Shown one piece after another: positions 21,436 through 30,162 of a DNA stretch of 64,000 nucleotides. The notes under the pieces are model-generated. The model saw only the letters and a list, made by a program, of their open reading frames with translations, had not been told where the DNA came from and did no database searches. Positions within the stretch are counted from its first letter, which is position 1. The number at the start of each line of letters is the position of its first letter. Source of the DNA: Thiothrix eikelboomii (lineage in GTDB: Bacteria; Pseudomonadota; Gammaproteobacteria; Thiotrichales; Thiotrichaceae); NCBI RefSeq assembly GCF_900167255.1, contig NZ_FUYB01000010.1, positions 1-64,000 of the forward strand, read 5' to 3'. The translations under genes and the position numbers were made by a program.

Positions 21436-21493
21436 AACCTTCCTGCATGACGACAAATATTAGTTAATAATAGTTAATTAAGAATAGCGCAAA

Positions 21494-21524
21494 CAAAAAC
21501 ACCGCAGAATTTGCGGTGTTTTTG
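21494..21524. terminator. Terminator between rpsO and pnp
   Basis: CAAAAACACCGCA pairs with TGCGGTGTTTTTG around a five-base loop, giving a U-run in both directions. It lies ten bases after the rpsO stop. It is probably leaky, or pnp has its own promoter in the remaining gap. Confidence 0.85.
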
Positions 21525-21534
21525 CTGCATCGGC

Positions 21535-21804
21535 TTAGCGACGCAAGCCCAAGCGTTCGATCAGGGTTTGATAACGCGCTAGATCTTTACCCTTGAGATA
21601 GTCGAGCAATTTACGGCGTTGATTAACCATTCTCAACATACCACGACGGGAATGATGATCTTTCTTGTGGTTAGCGAAATGGTCGGTGAGGTGCTTAATA
21701 TTGGCGGTTAACAGCGCCACTTGCACTTCCGGCGACCCGGTGTCAGTATCTGACTGGCGATAATCAGCTACGATTGCCGCTTTTTGTTCTGCATTCAGAG
21801 ACAT
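21535..21804 (-). CDS. rpsO: 30S ribosomal protein S15
   Basis: S15 (89 residues) binds 16S rRNA early in small-subunit assembly. The complete signature is visible: [20 protein letters not shown], then [20 protein letters not shown], ending in IERLGLRR. The ATG at 21804 has an adjacent GGAG-like site. It is followed by a terminator and then pnp. Confidence 0.98.
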   Translation of the reverse strand: MSLNAEQKAAIVADYRQSDTDTGSPEVQVALLTANIKHLTDHFANHKKDHHSRRGMLRMVNQRRKLLDYLKGKDLARYQTLIERLGLRR

Positions 21805-21977
21805 CGTCCAAAGCTCCAGATTAAGTTAGGTTGCTAAAAAGGCGGCTATTGTAGCAGCCTAAACCTTCTGGGGAAATACTTATCTTCTGAACTCGGCGCA
21901 CTAGATCCTACCGGGGCGAGGTTTTGTCGAGTAAGCCACACCACAGCAGCTTACTCGTTTAAGTTATCATGTTTTAA

Positions 21978-22256
21978 TTAATAAGAATAATGAGGTCTGT
22001 AGTGGTGGCTAGGCGCATGATAGGCTTGTTGCTTAGCGGCACAACGCCATTGATAGTCGTAATTGTAATAACGCTTTTGGCATTCATAGACCACACAAGC
22101 ATAACCATAGTGGCTCTTACAACTGCTGACTGCGGATTGCTCAGCTTCCCATTTGGTAGGATACCAAGCACTCCAAGGATTCCATGCGACTGCATTACCT
22201 GCTGCACCTAACACTAAAGAGCCTAATACAGCTGCCATCATTAATTTTGCTTTCAT
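21978..22256 (-). CDS. Small secreted Cys/Trp/Tyr-rich protein, copy 1
   Basis: 92 residues with a signal peptide (MKAKLMMAAVLGSLVLGAAGNAVA) and a mature part of about 68 residues. The core contains WYPTKWEAEQSAV, SCKSHYGYACVVYECQKRYY and RWRCAAKQ-like ends with four Cys, so disulfides are likely. The tail is His/Tyr/Pro-rich. A close paralog lies at 30163-30429. I do not recognise the family. The upstream region has a candidate promoter and 11-bp direct repeats shared with the astacin gene at 24848-26236. The ribosome site GGAG precedes the ATG. Confidence 0.8.
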   Translation of the reverse strand: MKAKLMMAAVLGSLVLGAAGNAVAWNPWSAWYPTKWEAEQSAVSSCKSHYGYACVVYECQKRYYNYDYQWRCAAKQQAYHAPSHHYRPHYSY

Positions 22257-22362
22257 GACCGTACTCCTTACAACAAATCGAATCAGATAAATGGGTTCTG
22301 TCCTCTTGGACTAACTTAACTTGGCTTGGGTGATTCACTGCTGGCCTCGTCTTGTTGGGATC

Positions 22363-22449
22363 AGTGTATGAAAATGGCTGTTTTCAGTCATAAAGAAGCG
22401 GTAAGGCTTCGGTAAAGGTTCAGTAAGGCTTCGGTAAAGAATGGTAAAT
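22363..22449 (-). promoter_or_regulatory. Promoter with 11-bp direct repeats (small secreted protein gene)
   Basis: On the minus strand a -35 TATGAC (22387-22392) and a -10 TACACT (22363-22368) are spaced 18 bases. Immediately upstream, read on the plus strand, are GGTAAGGCTTC (22400), GGTAAAGGTTC (22411), AGTAAGGCTTC (22422) and GGTAAAGAATG (22433) in an exact 11-base period, with a last GGTAAAT at 22443. Head-to-tail 11-base sites beside a poor -35 are typical of OmpR/PhoB winged-helix activators. The same layout stands before the astacin gene. Confidence 0.6.
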
Positions 22450-22528
22450 ATCTTTAATATACGCATTTCTATATATACGATAAATCGAATATAATCTGCC
22501 TTCTACTTTCGACTTCGAGATCTGGATC

Positions 22529-23527
22529 ATGGTAAACATAGGCATTAATGGTTTTGGACGAATGGGCAGGTTAGGTGTGCGGGTTGCTTGGGCTGATTCC
22601 GCCTTCTGCTTTAAACAGATCAATGAAATTGCGGGTAATGCAGCCACTTCAGCGCATTTATTAAAGTTTGATTCAGTACAAGGAACTTGGCCATTCGATT
22701 GTAGTGCGGATGAAACCAATTTACGCATTGACAACACCGCGATCACTTATACCTCGAATAAAGATATTGCTGAGACTGACTGGTCAGGTTGTGATCTCGT
22801 GTGGGAGTGCACAGGTAAGTTTCGTAAACCTGAACAGTTGCAAGCCTATTTTGAGCAAGGCGTCAAAAAAGTCATTGTTGCAGCCCCCGTGGAAGGTGCT
22901 TTAAATATCGTCTATGGTGTGAATGATGATTGGTATAAAGCCGAAGAACATCATTTACTAACAGCCGCCTCTTGCACGACGAACTGCCTTGCGCCCATTG
23001 TGAAGGTTATGCATGAAAAAATCGGTATTAAACATGGCTGTATGACTACTTTGCACAATATCACCAACACTCAAACGATTGTCGACAAAGGCCACAAAGA
23101 TTTACGGCGTGCACGAGCGTGTGGTGAGTCCATGATCCCCACCACGACTGGTTCCGCTAAAGCAATCACCAAAATTTTTCCAGAACTCCAAGGTAAACTG
23201 AATGGTCATGCGGTGCGTATTCCGCTGCTGAATGCCTCTCTCACTGACTTTGTATTTGAAGCAGAGCGAGTCGTTACGGTAGAGGAGGTGAATGACTATC
23301 TTAAAGAGGCGTCTACTAGCTATCTCAAGGGGATTTTAGGCTATGAAGAACGACCTTTAGTGTCAGTCGATTATAAAGGCAACCCGCTCTCGGCCATTAT
23401 TGATGCCCCCTCGACGATGGTGATTGATGGTACTCAGGTAAAAATTTACGCCTGGTATGACAACGAATGGGGCTATATGAACCGCATGGTAGAATTAACC
23501 GCTAAAATAGCAGCCAGCTTAGGATGA
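22529..23527 (+). CDS. ArsJ-associated glyceraldehyde-3-phosphate dehydrogenase
   Basis: This is a 332-residue type I GAPDH with the NAD-binding start [17 protein letters not shown], the catalytic Cys in [11 protein letters not shown], and the C-terminal [12 protein letters not shown]. It matches the GAPDH type found with ArsJ. This enzyme uses arsenate in place of phosphate to make 1-arseno-3-phosphoglycerate, which ArsJ exports. The arsJ start overlaps its stop by four bases, which supports this role over a glycolytic one. A TATAAT at 22490-22495 is a candidate -10. No arsR gene is seen nearby. Confidence 0.9.
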   Translation: MVNIGINGFGRMGRLGVRVAWADSAFCFKQINEIAGNAATSAHLLKFDSVQGTWPFDCSADETNLRIDNTAITYTSNKDIAETDWSGCDLVWECTGKFRKPEQLQAYFEQGVKKVIVAAPVEGALNIVYGVNDDWYKAEEHHLLTAASCTTNCLAPIVKVMHEKIGIKHGCMTTLHNITNTQTIVDKGHKDLRRARACGESMIPTTTGSAKAITKIFPELQGKLNGHAVRIPLLNASLTDFVFEAERVVTVEEVNDYLKEASTSYLKGILGYEERPLVSVDYKGNPLSAIIDAPSTMVIDGTQVKIYAWYDNEWGYMNRMVELTAKIAASLG

Positions 23528-24759
23528 ATATTGATTTACGCAACTATCTAACAGTGACTGGAGGTTATTGGGCCTTCACACTAACCGATGGTGCTATTCG
23601 GATGTTGGTGGTTCTGTATTTTCACCAATTGGGTTATTCACCCTTCCAAGTCGCCATGCTGTTCTTGTTCTACGAATTTTTCGGTATTGTTACCAACTTA
23701 GTAGGCGGTTGGTTGGCTGCCCGCTTAGGACTCAACCTGACCCTGTATTTAGGTATGCTCATGCAGGTGATAGCCTTAGCTATGTTGATACCCACTCAAT
23801 GGCTATCTGTACCTTATGTGATGTTGGCACAAGCCCTTTCGGGTATTGCTAAAGACTTAAACAAAATGTCGGCCAAAGCGAGTGTGAAAACCTTAGTTCC
23901 CAACGATGCCAAGGCGCGTTTGTTCAAGTGGGTCGCGCTATTGACGGGTTCAAAGAATGCACTCAAAGGCGCCGGTTTTTTTCTAGGCGCAGTATTGTTA
24001 CAAACCTTGGGTTTTCAGTTAGCCCTTGCCGTACTCGCCCTGATTTTATTGGCAGTCACTGTTTTAACCTTCCTGTTATTACCTAGCAACTTAGGTAAAG
24101 CCAAAGATAAACCCAAATTCACTCAAGTCTTTTCCAATAATGCAGCTATTAATTGGTTATCAGCTGCCCGATTTTTCTTATTCGGTGCACGTGATGTCTG
24201 GTTTGTAGTGGCTGTACCCGTTTTCATGGTCGGGGTACTAGGTTGGACCGTCATGCAAGTGGGAAGTTTTATGGCTGCATGGGTCATTGGTTATGGACTC
24301 GTGCAAGCGAGTACTCCCGTTTTATTAAACATCCAGCAAAAGGCTCCAAGTGCCCGCTATGCCCAAGTATGGGCCTTTATTTTGCTTCTGATTCCAGTCG
24401 GCATGGCACTAGCCTTACAGCAAGCACCGGATGCAGAAATCATACTGGTGGTGGGTTTATTAGTGTTTGGGGTGGTATTTGCTATTAATTCAGCCCTGCA
24501 TTCTTATCTTATTTTGGCTTATGCCGATTATGATAAAGTGGCTCTAAAGGTCGGCTTTTATTATATGGCAAATGCGGGCGGACGTTTAGTAGGAACTCTA
24601 TTATCGGGTTGGTCTTATCAGCATTATGGGTTAGAAGGCTGTTTATGGCTATCTGCTGGGTTTGTGCTGGCTGCGTTCTTATTATCCCTCCATCTACCAA
24701 CTGACAGACTCGCTCACCAATACCGGGGAAAAACAAGCTCATCACAAAGGAAGAGGTAA
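23524..24759 (+). CDS. arsJ: Organoarsenical efflux MFS transporter ArsJ
   Basis: This 411-residue protein has about 12 hydrophobic segments and the major facilitator fold. The N-terminus [20 protein letters not shown] and the [17 protein letters not shown] loop are what I recognise as ArsJ. It extrudes 1-arseno-3-phosphoglycerate, which breaks down outside to arsenate, giving arsenate resistance together with the upstream dehydrogenase. The ATGA overlap makes the pair co-translated. The C-terminal tail is short and basic ([12 protein letters not shown]). Confidence 0.9.
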   Translation: MNIDLRNYLTVTGGYWAFTLTDGAIRMLVVLYFHQLGYSPFQVAMLFLFYEFFGIVTNLVGGWLAARLGLNLTLYLGMLMQVIALAMLIPTQWLSVPYVMLAQALSGIAKDLNKMSAKASVKTLVPNDAKARLFKWVALLTGSKNALKGAGFFLGAVLLQTLGFQLALAVLALILLAVTVLTFLLLPSNLGKAKDKPKFTQVFSNNAAINWLSAARFFLFGARDVWFVVAVPVFMVGVLGWTVMQVGSFMAAWVIGYGLVQASTPVLLNIQQKAPSARYAQVWAFILLLIPVGMALALQQAPDAEIILVVGLLVFGVVFAINSALHSYLILAYADYDKVALKVGFYYMANAGGRLVGTLLSGWSYQHYGLEGCLWLSAGFVLAAFLLSLHLPTDRLAHQYRGKTSSSQRKR

Positions 24760-24776
24760 AACTTTGGTAAAAATCG
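24755..24776. repeat. Third pair of 11-bp direct repeats
   Basis: GGTAAAACTTT (24755) and GGTAAAAATCG (24766) follow each other in an 11-base period over the end of arsJ. They resemble the repeats at 22400-22443 and 26364-26396. They lie between convergent genes, so a regulatory role is doubtful. Confidence 0.3.
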
Positions 24777-24782
24777 AGCACG

Positions 24783-24814
24783 AAAAAATCTAGAGAGTCA
24801 ACTGATGACTCTCT
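24783..24814 (-). terminator. Terminator of the astacin gene
   Basis: On the minus strand AGAGAGTCA pairs with TGACTCTCT around a five-base loop, followed by AGATTTTTTCG. It lies 34 bases past the astacin stop. The plus strand lacks a T-run, so it serves the minus strand. Confidence 0.8.
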
Positions 24815-24847
24815 ACTGCATGGCCAATTAGAATTAAACTTTAATGC

Positions 24848-26236
24848 TTATTGAACTCTTTTCACAGTGAGATTCACAACTTGAGAATTATCACCATACG
24901 AAACTAAAGCATCGTTTGCAAAATTAACCAGATAACCACTTCTAGGTGCTGTTAAAGTTGTTTTTCCACAGCCAATTCTAAAATAAGTCCCTGAATAACT
25001 CGTTGTATTATTTTGGTTAAAAAGCTCACCTGTCAGAGCCATCATATTAATATCAAGATGACGACGACCAGCATCAAACACATTACCCGGATAACCATTA
25101 CAAGTTGTGCTAGTTGAGCCATTTTTCCAACTAGGGCTGCTAGTGGTAAATTCAAAGCGCTGACCTTGACGCATAAATATACCACTTAGATTATGAGAAG
25201 TATCTGCTCTAACGGTTACAGTTCTTGCAGCACCCACAGCTAACTCACCCGGACTTAAATCACTTAAAGTCGCGCAGGGTTGATTGGTAGGGTACATGTG
25301 ATTAATACCTACTACATCACCATTACTTAAGGTGGATGATGATCCAAAACTAGTATCAGAGGGATTACTTAGATTAATAATTGTCCTTTGTGTTACACCA
25401 TTAATCTTTTTACCAAAGCCATTATATCTGTAATGCATCACAGAATTAAAATCATAACTGCCTATATCTGTTGAAATGATTGGCATCTGCAAAAAATTAC
25501 CGATATTTAACGGCTCAACATTACTTAATATAATTGAGACAAAGCTGTCACGATCCTCTCGAGTATGCTCATGCCCTAGTCCAAGGGCGTGACCCACTTC
25601 ATGTGTCACAATTCTTTGGCTAGATGCCGATAGCTTAACTTCTTGCCCATCCAAACAAGTTGCACATTTACCCAGTAAAGATTGACCTCCCAAAAAACCT
25701 AGCCCTGCTTCAGTATATTTTTTGAATTTAATTCGCGCTGACTCTGAGACTCGTGGCCGAAAGCACACATTAGTCCTAGTTGAATACTGATTTAATACAC
25801 TAATAGTAGTACTACGCTCATTATCTGTGAAACGCTCTGCTGGCGTAGCACCATCGACTATCTCAAACGGGATAACACCGCCCGTCCAACGCCCTGAATC
25901 AAGAGTTAATGATCTTGCTTGTTGTTGAACCTGATATGCATCTAACTCTTTTTCAGTACCTACAAAAATATCACCTTCTACATAAGCATTACCTTTAATA
26001 ATCACGACTTCAGTGGGTTGATCTTTTTTGAAAAAAGCATTAGGTATCTTATCATAAATTTTAGTATAGGGCTTTTCACATAAGTTACCATTTTTATCTA
26101 ATATTTGATTGTTTTCACATTCAAAAACCATATCAACATTTTTAAGATTAGCTTCTTGAGCTGAATTAGCAGCTGCTATTAATGGCATACTAATAACTAG
26201 TGTGAGCAGAGTAGCTTTTAGACTTTGAGTTTTCAT
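24848..26236 (-). CDS. Secreted astacin-family (M12A) zinc metalloprotease
   Basis: 462 residues with a signal peptide (MKTQSLKATLLTLVISMPLI, cut after about residue 23). A pro-region of about 85 residues follows, then the catalytic domain. The zinc motif HEVGHALGLGHEHTREDRD spans residues 212-230 with the three His and the Glu in place, and the Met-turn SVMHY is at residues 265-269. Both are diagnostic of astacins. The last 140 residues are a Cys-containing domain (PCATLSDLSPGELAVGAART onward) that looks like a beta-rich binding module. It is divergent from the regulator at 26422 and uses a promoter with 11-bp repeats. It is AT-richer than its neighbours. Confidence 0.92.
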   Translation of the reverse strand: MKTQSLKATLLTLVISMPLIAAANSAQEANLKNVDMVFECENNQILDKNGNLCEKPYTKIYDKIPNAFFKKDQPTEVVIIKGNAYVEGDIFVGTEKELDAYQVQQQARSLTLDSGRWTGGVIPFEIVDGATPAERFTDNERSTTISVLNQYSTRTNVCFRPRVSESARIKFKKYTEAGLGFLGGQSLLGKCATCLDGQEVKLSASSQRIVTHEVGHALGLGHEHTREDRDSFVSIILSNVEPLNIGNFLQMPIISTDIGSYDFNSVMHYRYNGFGKKINGVTQRTIINLSNPSDTSFGSSSTLSNGDVVGINHMYPTNQPCATLSDLSPGELAVGAARTVTVRADTSHNLSGIFMRQGQRFEFTTSSPSWKNGSTSTTCNGYPGNVFDAGRRHLDINMMALTGELFNQNNTTSYSGTYFRIGCGKTTLTAPRSGYLVNFANDALVSYGDNSQVVNLTVKRVQ

Positions 26237-26326
26237 GATTTACTTCCTTAGTAAATATTATATAGACTGATTTCATTTTGCTAATTTAACTTAGCTTTTA
26301 TTTTTACTGCTTGCTTTGTTGAAATC

Positions 26327-26396
26327 ATCTTATGAAAAACGACCATTAGCGTCATAAAGAAATAGTAAAGTTTTGGTAAACTTGTTATAAACTTAC
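26327..26396. promoter_or_regulatory. Divergent promoter with 11-bp direct repeats (astacin / regulator)
   Basis: On the minus strand -35 TATGAC (26351-26356) and -10 TAAGAT (26327-26332) are 18 bases apart, as in the small secreted gene promoter. Repeats AGTAAAGTTTT (26364), GGTAAACTTGT (26375) and TATAAACTTAC (26386) follow in an 11-base period and end 25 bases before the regulator ATG. By eye, 26316-26380 matches 22352-22416 at about 45 of 65 bases without gaps. The likely ligand is the winged-helix regulator encoded next door, which would also control itself. Confidence 0.6.
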
Positions 26397-26421
26397 CCTA
26401 CTTATCCTAAAGATCTTACCC

Positions 26422-29196
26422 ATGCCGCCCTCGATTCGTTTTGACCCTAGTAATCAAACTCTCCTGACCGAACACGGCACGATCCAACTCCCGCCCAAAG
26501 CCTTCGGCATCCTGACTTATCTCTGCCAACACCCTCAGCAATTAGTCACCAAAGAAGAATTATTAACAGCAGTGTGGCCGGGGGTGTTTGTTACCGATGC
26601 GGTGTTGAAGGTCACGATTGGCGAGTTGCGCAAAGCCTTAGCGGATGACGCGAAAGATCCGCGCTTTATTGAGACAGTGCATCGACGCGGTTATCGTTTT
26701 ATTGGGGAGTTGCCTGAGCTTGAAGCGGTTCAAGCACACACCCTGCCCCATGCATCCAGTGTTCCTACGCTTGAATCCAAGCTAAACACTCAGCCTGCTT
26801 TGTTGGGTCGAGTCTCTGAACTGGCACAATTACACAAGGCTTGGGAAGACAGTTTGGCGGGGCATAAGCAGAGTATCTTGGTGCAAGCGGAGGCAGGTTT
26901 TGGCAAAACGACCCTGCTTAACCATTGGCTAGCCAGTTTACCCACGCAGCAAGTGGTCGTGAAAGTCCAGTGCTTGGATCAATATGGGCAAACCGAAGCC
27001 TACCAACCGTTTGTGGATGCCTTAATCGAGCTAGTGACAGGTACACAACACAACTTAGTGCTTAGCCACCTCAAGCAATATGCACCCATTTGGCTAGCGC
27101 AATTACCACCCGCCTATCAGCCTAGCCATGAAGTAAAGCTCGCAGAACCCTTTGGGGCGACCACGGGGCGGATGTTACGTGAATTTGCCGACTTCATTGA
27201 GCAGCTCAGCAAACAATTGCCACTGATCTGGGTAATTGAGGATGTGCATTGGAGTGATGCAGCCTCAATCGAGCTATTAGCAACCCTGATTCAACGCCAA
27301 CAGCCTGCACGCTTACTCCTCATCAGCAGCTTAAGACCCTCCCACTTACAGCAGCAAACCCGCCTAAAAAGTCTCTTAGGGGAACTCGCGGCGGCGCAAA
27401 AATGCCAAACCCTAGATTTAATGGCCTTAAACTCTGCTGATTTAGCGGCTTATTTAACAGAACAATTGCCACCCGCCTTGAATCCTGCTTGGGCTGTTGA
27501 ACTCTTCCAACGCTATACGGAAGGCAACCCCCTGTTCGTCTTTACTGCCCTAGAGCATATCAAAAAAAGTAGCGCCTACCTCGAACTGGCCGAGATCACG
27601 CCCACTTGGTTAGAGCAAGCCATTTCCGGTGGCTTAAAAACTTTATTGGCATTCAAATTTGCTAGTTTGCATCCTAAAGAAACGCAGCTGTTACAAGCAG
27701 CCAGTATTGCCATTAGCCGTAGTACCTCAGAAGGTTGTGCGGCAATTCTTGAGCAAGATGTGCTCAGCCTAGAAGATGACTATGAGCAACTGCTATTAAA
27801 GGAATTTTGGCTAATTTCAAGTGGCGAATATGTTTGGCCAGATGGCTCGATTGGGGAAAGCTATCGTTTCCGCCATAAAATCTACCAAGAGTTTATTTAT
27901 ACAACCCTATCAGCCGCCCGCCGTCGCCATTATCATTTACGTCTCGCCAAACGTTTACAGGCTGCTTATCAAGAGCGGAGTGCGGAAATTGCCGCGAAAT
28001 TGGCTTATCACTTTGAACAAGGCGGAGATCTCAGCCAAGCAATCCATTGCCTACAACAAGCCAGCCGCGTGGCTAGCCAACGCTTTGCTTATCATGAGGC
28101 CCTGCAACAACTTGAGCACATTATCGAGCTGACTCAGATTCAAACTAAAGATGGCTTGGCTACACTCGATTGGCTAGAGCAGCGCTGCAACCTCTTACTG
28201 GCTAGTGGTCAGTTAGCTCTTGCCATCCCTGCTTATCAAACTTTGATTGCAGCGAGTGAAACCCAATCCAATCAGCATACGGTGCGGGGTTTATTAGGCT
28301 TAGCAGGAGCGCTATTTTGGGTCAATCGCCAACAATGTCTAGTCACCGGGCAAGGCGCAGTTGCCTTAAGTGAAACCCTAGGTGATGCAGCACTCACGAC
28401 CCATGCACGCGGCAAGTTAGCCCATTGGCGGAGTATTATTGAAGGCTATCGCCCTGAATACCGTGAAGATTATGAATCTGCCATGCGACTTGCACAGCAA
28501 ACCAATGACCCCACACTGAAATGTACGCATTTCCTACTGTATATTTATTATTTAATCATTACTTCAAATTATCAGCAAGCCACTGAGATTGCACTGGAAA
28601 CTCAACAGCTGGCTAAAGCCGCTGGTGATGCGAATAGCTATTTGGGGAGTATTTTTTTTCAGGCTTGGTCTTATTTCTATCTTGGGCAATGGTCAGAAAT
28701 GGCAAGCTTGATTAAAGAGGCTTTAGCCTTAGCTGAAAAAAATGCTCAAATTCATTGGGTAACACATTTTCAATTGCAACAAGCTTGGCTACTAATCCAT
28801 ACTCAAGATTATCAACAGGCAGCTTCATTAGTAGAGCCTATTCACCAACAACAGCAATTAGCACCGTTTAAGACTAGTGCCTATTTCTTTAGTATCATTA
28901 TTCTGATCCATCTAAAAACCAAACAGGCTGAACTTAATCAGGCTCAAAATTACATTAATACGATTAATGCCTATTTGCTAGACGATGCACAGGCCATTGA
29001 TTGGATTTTAAAGCTGCCTTTGTATCAAGGCATTGCTGAGTTCTACTTAAAAACCCAGCAAATTGAGCTAGCCCTAGCAGCTGCTCAACAGTTAGATTTA
29101 TTAGCCCAACAATCACAAGAGGCTAGTTATATTCAATTAGCTAAGCGCCTCAGCATGGCTTGCTTGCAGGTGCTAGGAAAAACCACAGACATCTAA
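26422..29196 (+). CDS. Winged-helix transcriptional regulator with AAA ATPase and TPR-like domains
   Basis: This 924-residue protein has an OmpR/PhoB-type winged helix (residues 1-95, ending in the typical ETVHRRGYRFIGEL) and a linker. A STAND/AAA-type ATPase follows, with Walker A AEAGFGKT at 156-163 and a Walker B-like LPLIWVIEDVHWSD near 270. The first Walker A Gly is Ala. Beyond about residue 400 it is all helical with TPR-like repeats, likely the signal-sensing part. There is no receiver domain or membrane segment. Large one-component regulators of this kind usually respond to a ligand or partner protein. Placement beside 11-bp repeats and the divergent astacin gene suggests it controls that gene. 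Confidence 0.88.
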   Translation: MPPSIRFDPSNQTLLTEHGTIQLPPKAFGILTYLCQHPQQLVTKEELLTAVWPGVFVTDAVLKVTIGELRKALADDAKDPRFIETVHRRGYRFIGELPELEAVQAHTLPHASSVPTLESKLNTQPALLGRVSELAQLHKAWEDSLAGHKQSILVQAEAGFGKTTLLNHWLASLPTQQVVVKVQCLDQYGQTEAYQPFVDALIELVTGTQHNLVLSHLKQYAPIWLAQLPPAYQPSHEVKLAEPFGATTGRMLREFADFIEQLSKQLPLIWVIEDVHWSDAASIELLATLIQRQQPARLLLISSLRPSHLQQQTRLKSLLGELAAAQKCQTLDLMALNSADLAAYLTEQLPPALNPAWAVELFQRYTEGNPLFVFTALEHIKKSSAYLELAEITPTWLEQAISGGLKTLLAFKFASLHPKETQLLQAASIAISRSTSEGCAAILEQDVLSLEDDYEQLLLKEFWLISSGEYVWPDGSIGESYRFRHKIYQEFIYTTLSAARRRHYHLRLAKRLQAAYQERSAEIAAKLAYHFEQGGDLSQAIHCLQQASRVASQRFAYHEALQQLEHIIELTQIQTKDGLATLDWLEQRCNLLLASGQLALAIPAYQTLIAASETQSNQHTVRGLLGLAGALFWVNRQQCLVTGQGAVALSETLGDAALTTHARGKLAHWRSIIEGYRPEYREDYESAMRLAQQTNDPTLKCTHFLLYIYYLIITSNYQQATEIALETQQLAKAAGDANSYLGSIFFQAWSYFYLGQWSEMASLIKEALALAEKNAQIHWVTHFQLQQAWLLIHTQDYQQAASLVEPIHQQQQLAPFKTSAYFFSIIILIHLKTKQAELNQAQNYINTINAYLLDDAQAIDWILKLPLYQGIAEFYLKTQQIELALAAAQQLDLLAQQSQEASYIQLAKRLSMACLQVLGKTTDI

Positions 29197-29205
29197 ATAA
29201 CTCAT

Positions 29206-29988
29206 TTATAAGTTAACTTTACTAGAAAACAACCTAGATTCCCGGTGAATAAATAAATAGTAAATCGCTAACATGGCGCTATAGATTAAAACTGATAAAT
29301 AAACGAATAAACTCAACTGGTGCTCAGGCTTGACCGTATTTGTCAAATGCTGAATAAAAGGCCAAATCAACAATAGATCATAAGCTAAAAAACCTGCTAA
29401 TTGCCCTTTCACATTTCCCCAGACGGGGTAAATCAAGCCATAAAGAAAATAAACGGCTGCACCCAAGTAAATCCAACCAAATACAATGGAGGTTTGGGGT
29501 TTAAGTGGCCAAGGGAAAATATGCGGCAGGCGTAACACTAGGCTAATACCGACAACCACGAGTGCGAGGAAAAATAGCCCGAAGGAAAAACGCAATAAGG
29601 CTGGAATCGGCTGATCATATTTAAAAGGAAGGTTTCTCGACCAAGCGTACAAGCCTAGATTCAGTATTAAAGAGGCCGCACATAAACCCATCGCAAGCGG
29701 TGGTGCAATCCACTCTTGTACAGCAGGATAAGTGATCACTAAAGTGGCCAGTAGACCCGCATACGTCATTGCAAAATCCAAAGCACCCGCTCGAATCGCT
29801 GCATATTCTTCTGTTAGACCAATCCAAAGCACCGGTAGCGCGATCCCTGCACAAATCGCGGCAATGAATAGATACGAAAGCTTACCATCTTCCCAAGGCC
29901 AGAGACTCAAAGCCCAAGGTAAACGCAAGGCAAATCCAAGACACAGCACTAACAAACCAAGACCGATTAAAATACATAAAATACGCAT
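29206..29988 (-). CDS. DUF3429-like or other uncharacterised polytopic membrane protein
   Basis: I start at ATG 29988 (MRILCILIGLG), with AAGGA six bases before it. The upstream codons to 30012 are less supported. The product has about eight hydrophobic segments, short loops and no charged catalytic motif. The pattern WPWEDGKLSYLFIAAICAG at the end of the first loop and the YAAIRAGALDF stretch are distinctive, but I cannot name the family with certainty. It is convergent with the regulator gene, stop to stop. Confidence 0.7.
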   Translation of the reverse strand: MRILCILIGLGLLVLCLGFALRLPWALSLWPWEDGKLSYLFIAAICAGIALPVLWIGLTEEYAAIRAGALDFAMTYAGLLATLVITYPAVQEWIAPPLAMGLCAASLILNLGLYAWSRNLPFKYDQPIPALLRFSFGLFFLALVVVGISLVLRLPHIFPWPLKPQTSIVFGWIYLGAAVYFLYGLIYPVWGNVKGQLAGFLAYDLLLIWPFIQHLTNTVKPEHQLSLFVYLSVLIYSAMLAIYYLFIHRESRLFSSKVNL

Positions 29989-30162
29989 AGTTTTCCTTCT
30001 TAACCCTGCCATTGTTTTCCGTTGTTCTTACTAGCTTAGCTCATTCCGCACAGAGAGAGCTGAGTTGCTGATATTTTATATCTCATTGATATTTGAGTAT
30101 GATTTGCAAACACTGAAAATGAGCGTAGACTGGATCAGACAAACTCAAGCGAGGAGTGTGTC

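Noticed and set aside
22529..23527. Glycolytic GAPDH
   Set aside because: The four-base overlap with arsJ and the sequence type point to the arsenate pathway; a separate glycolytic gene is expected elsewhere.
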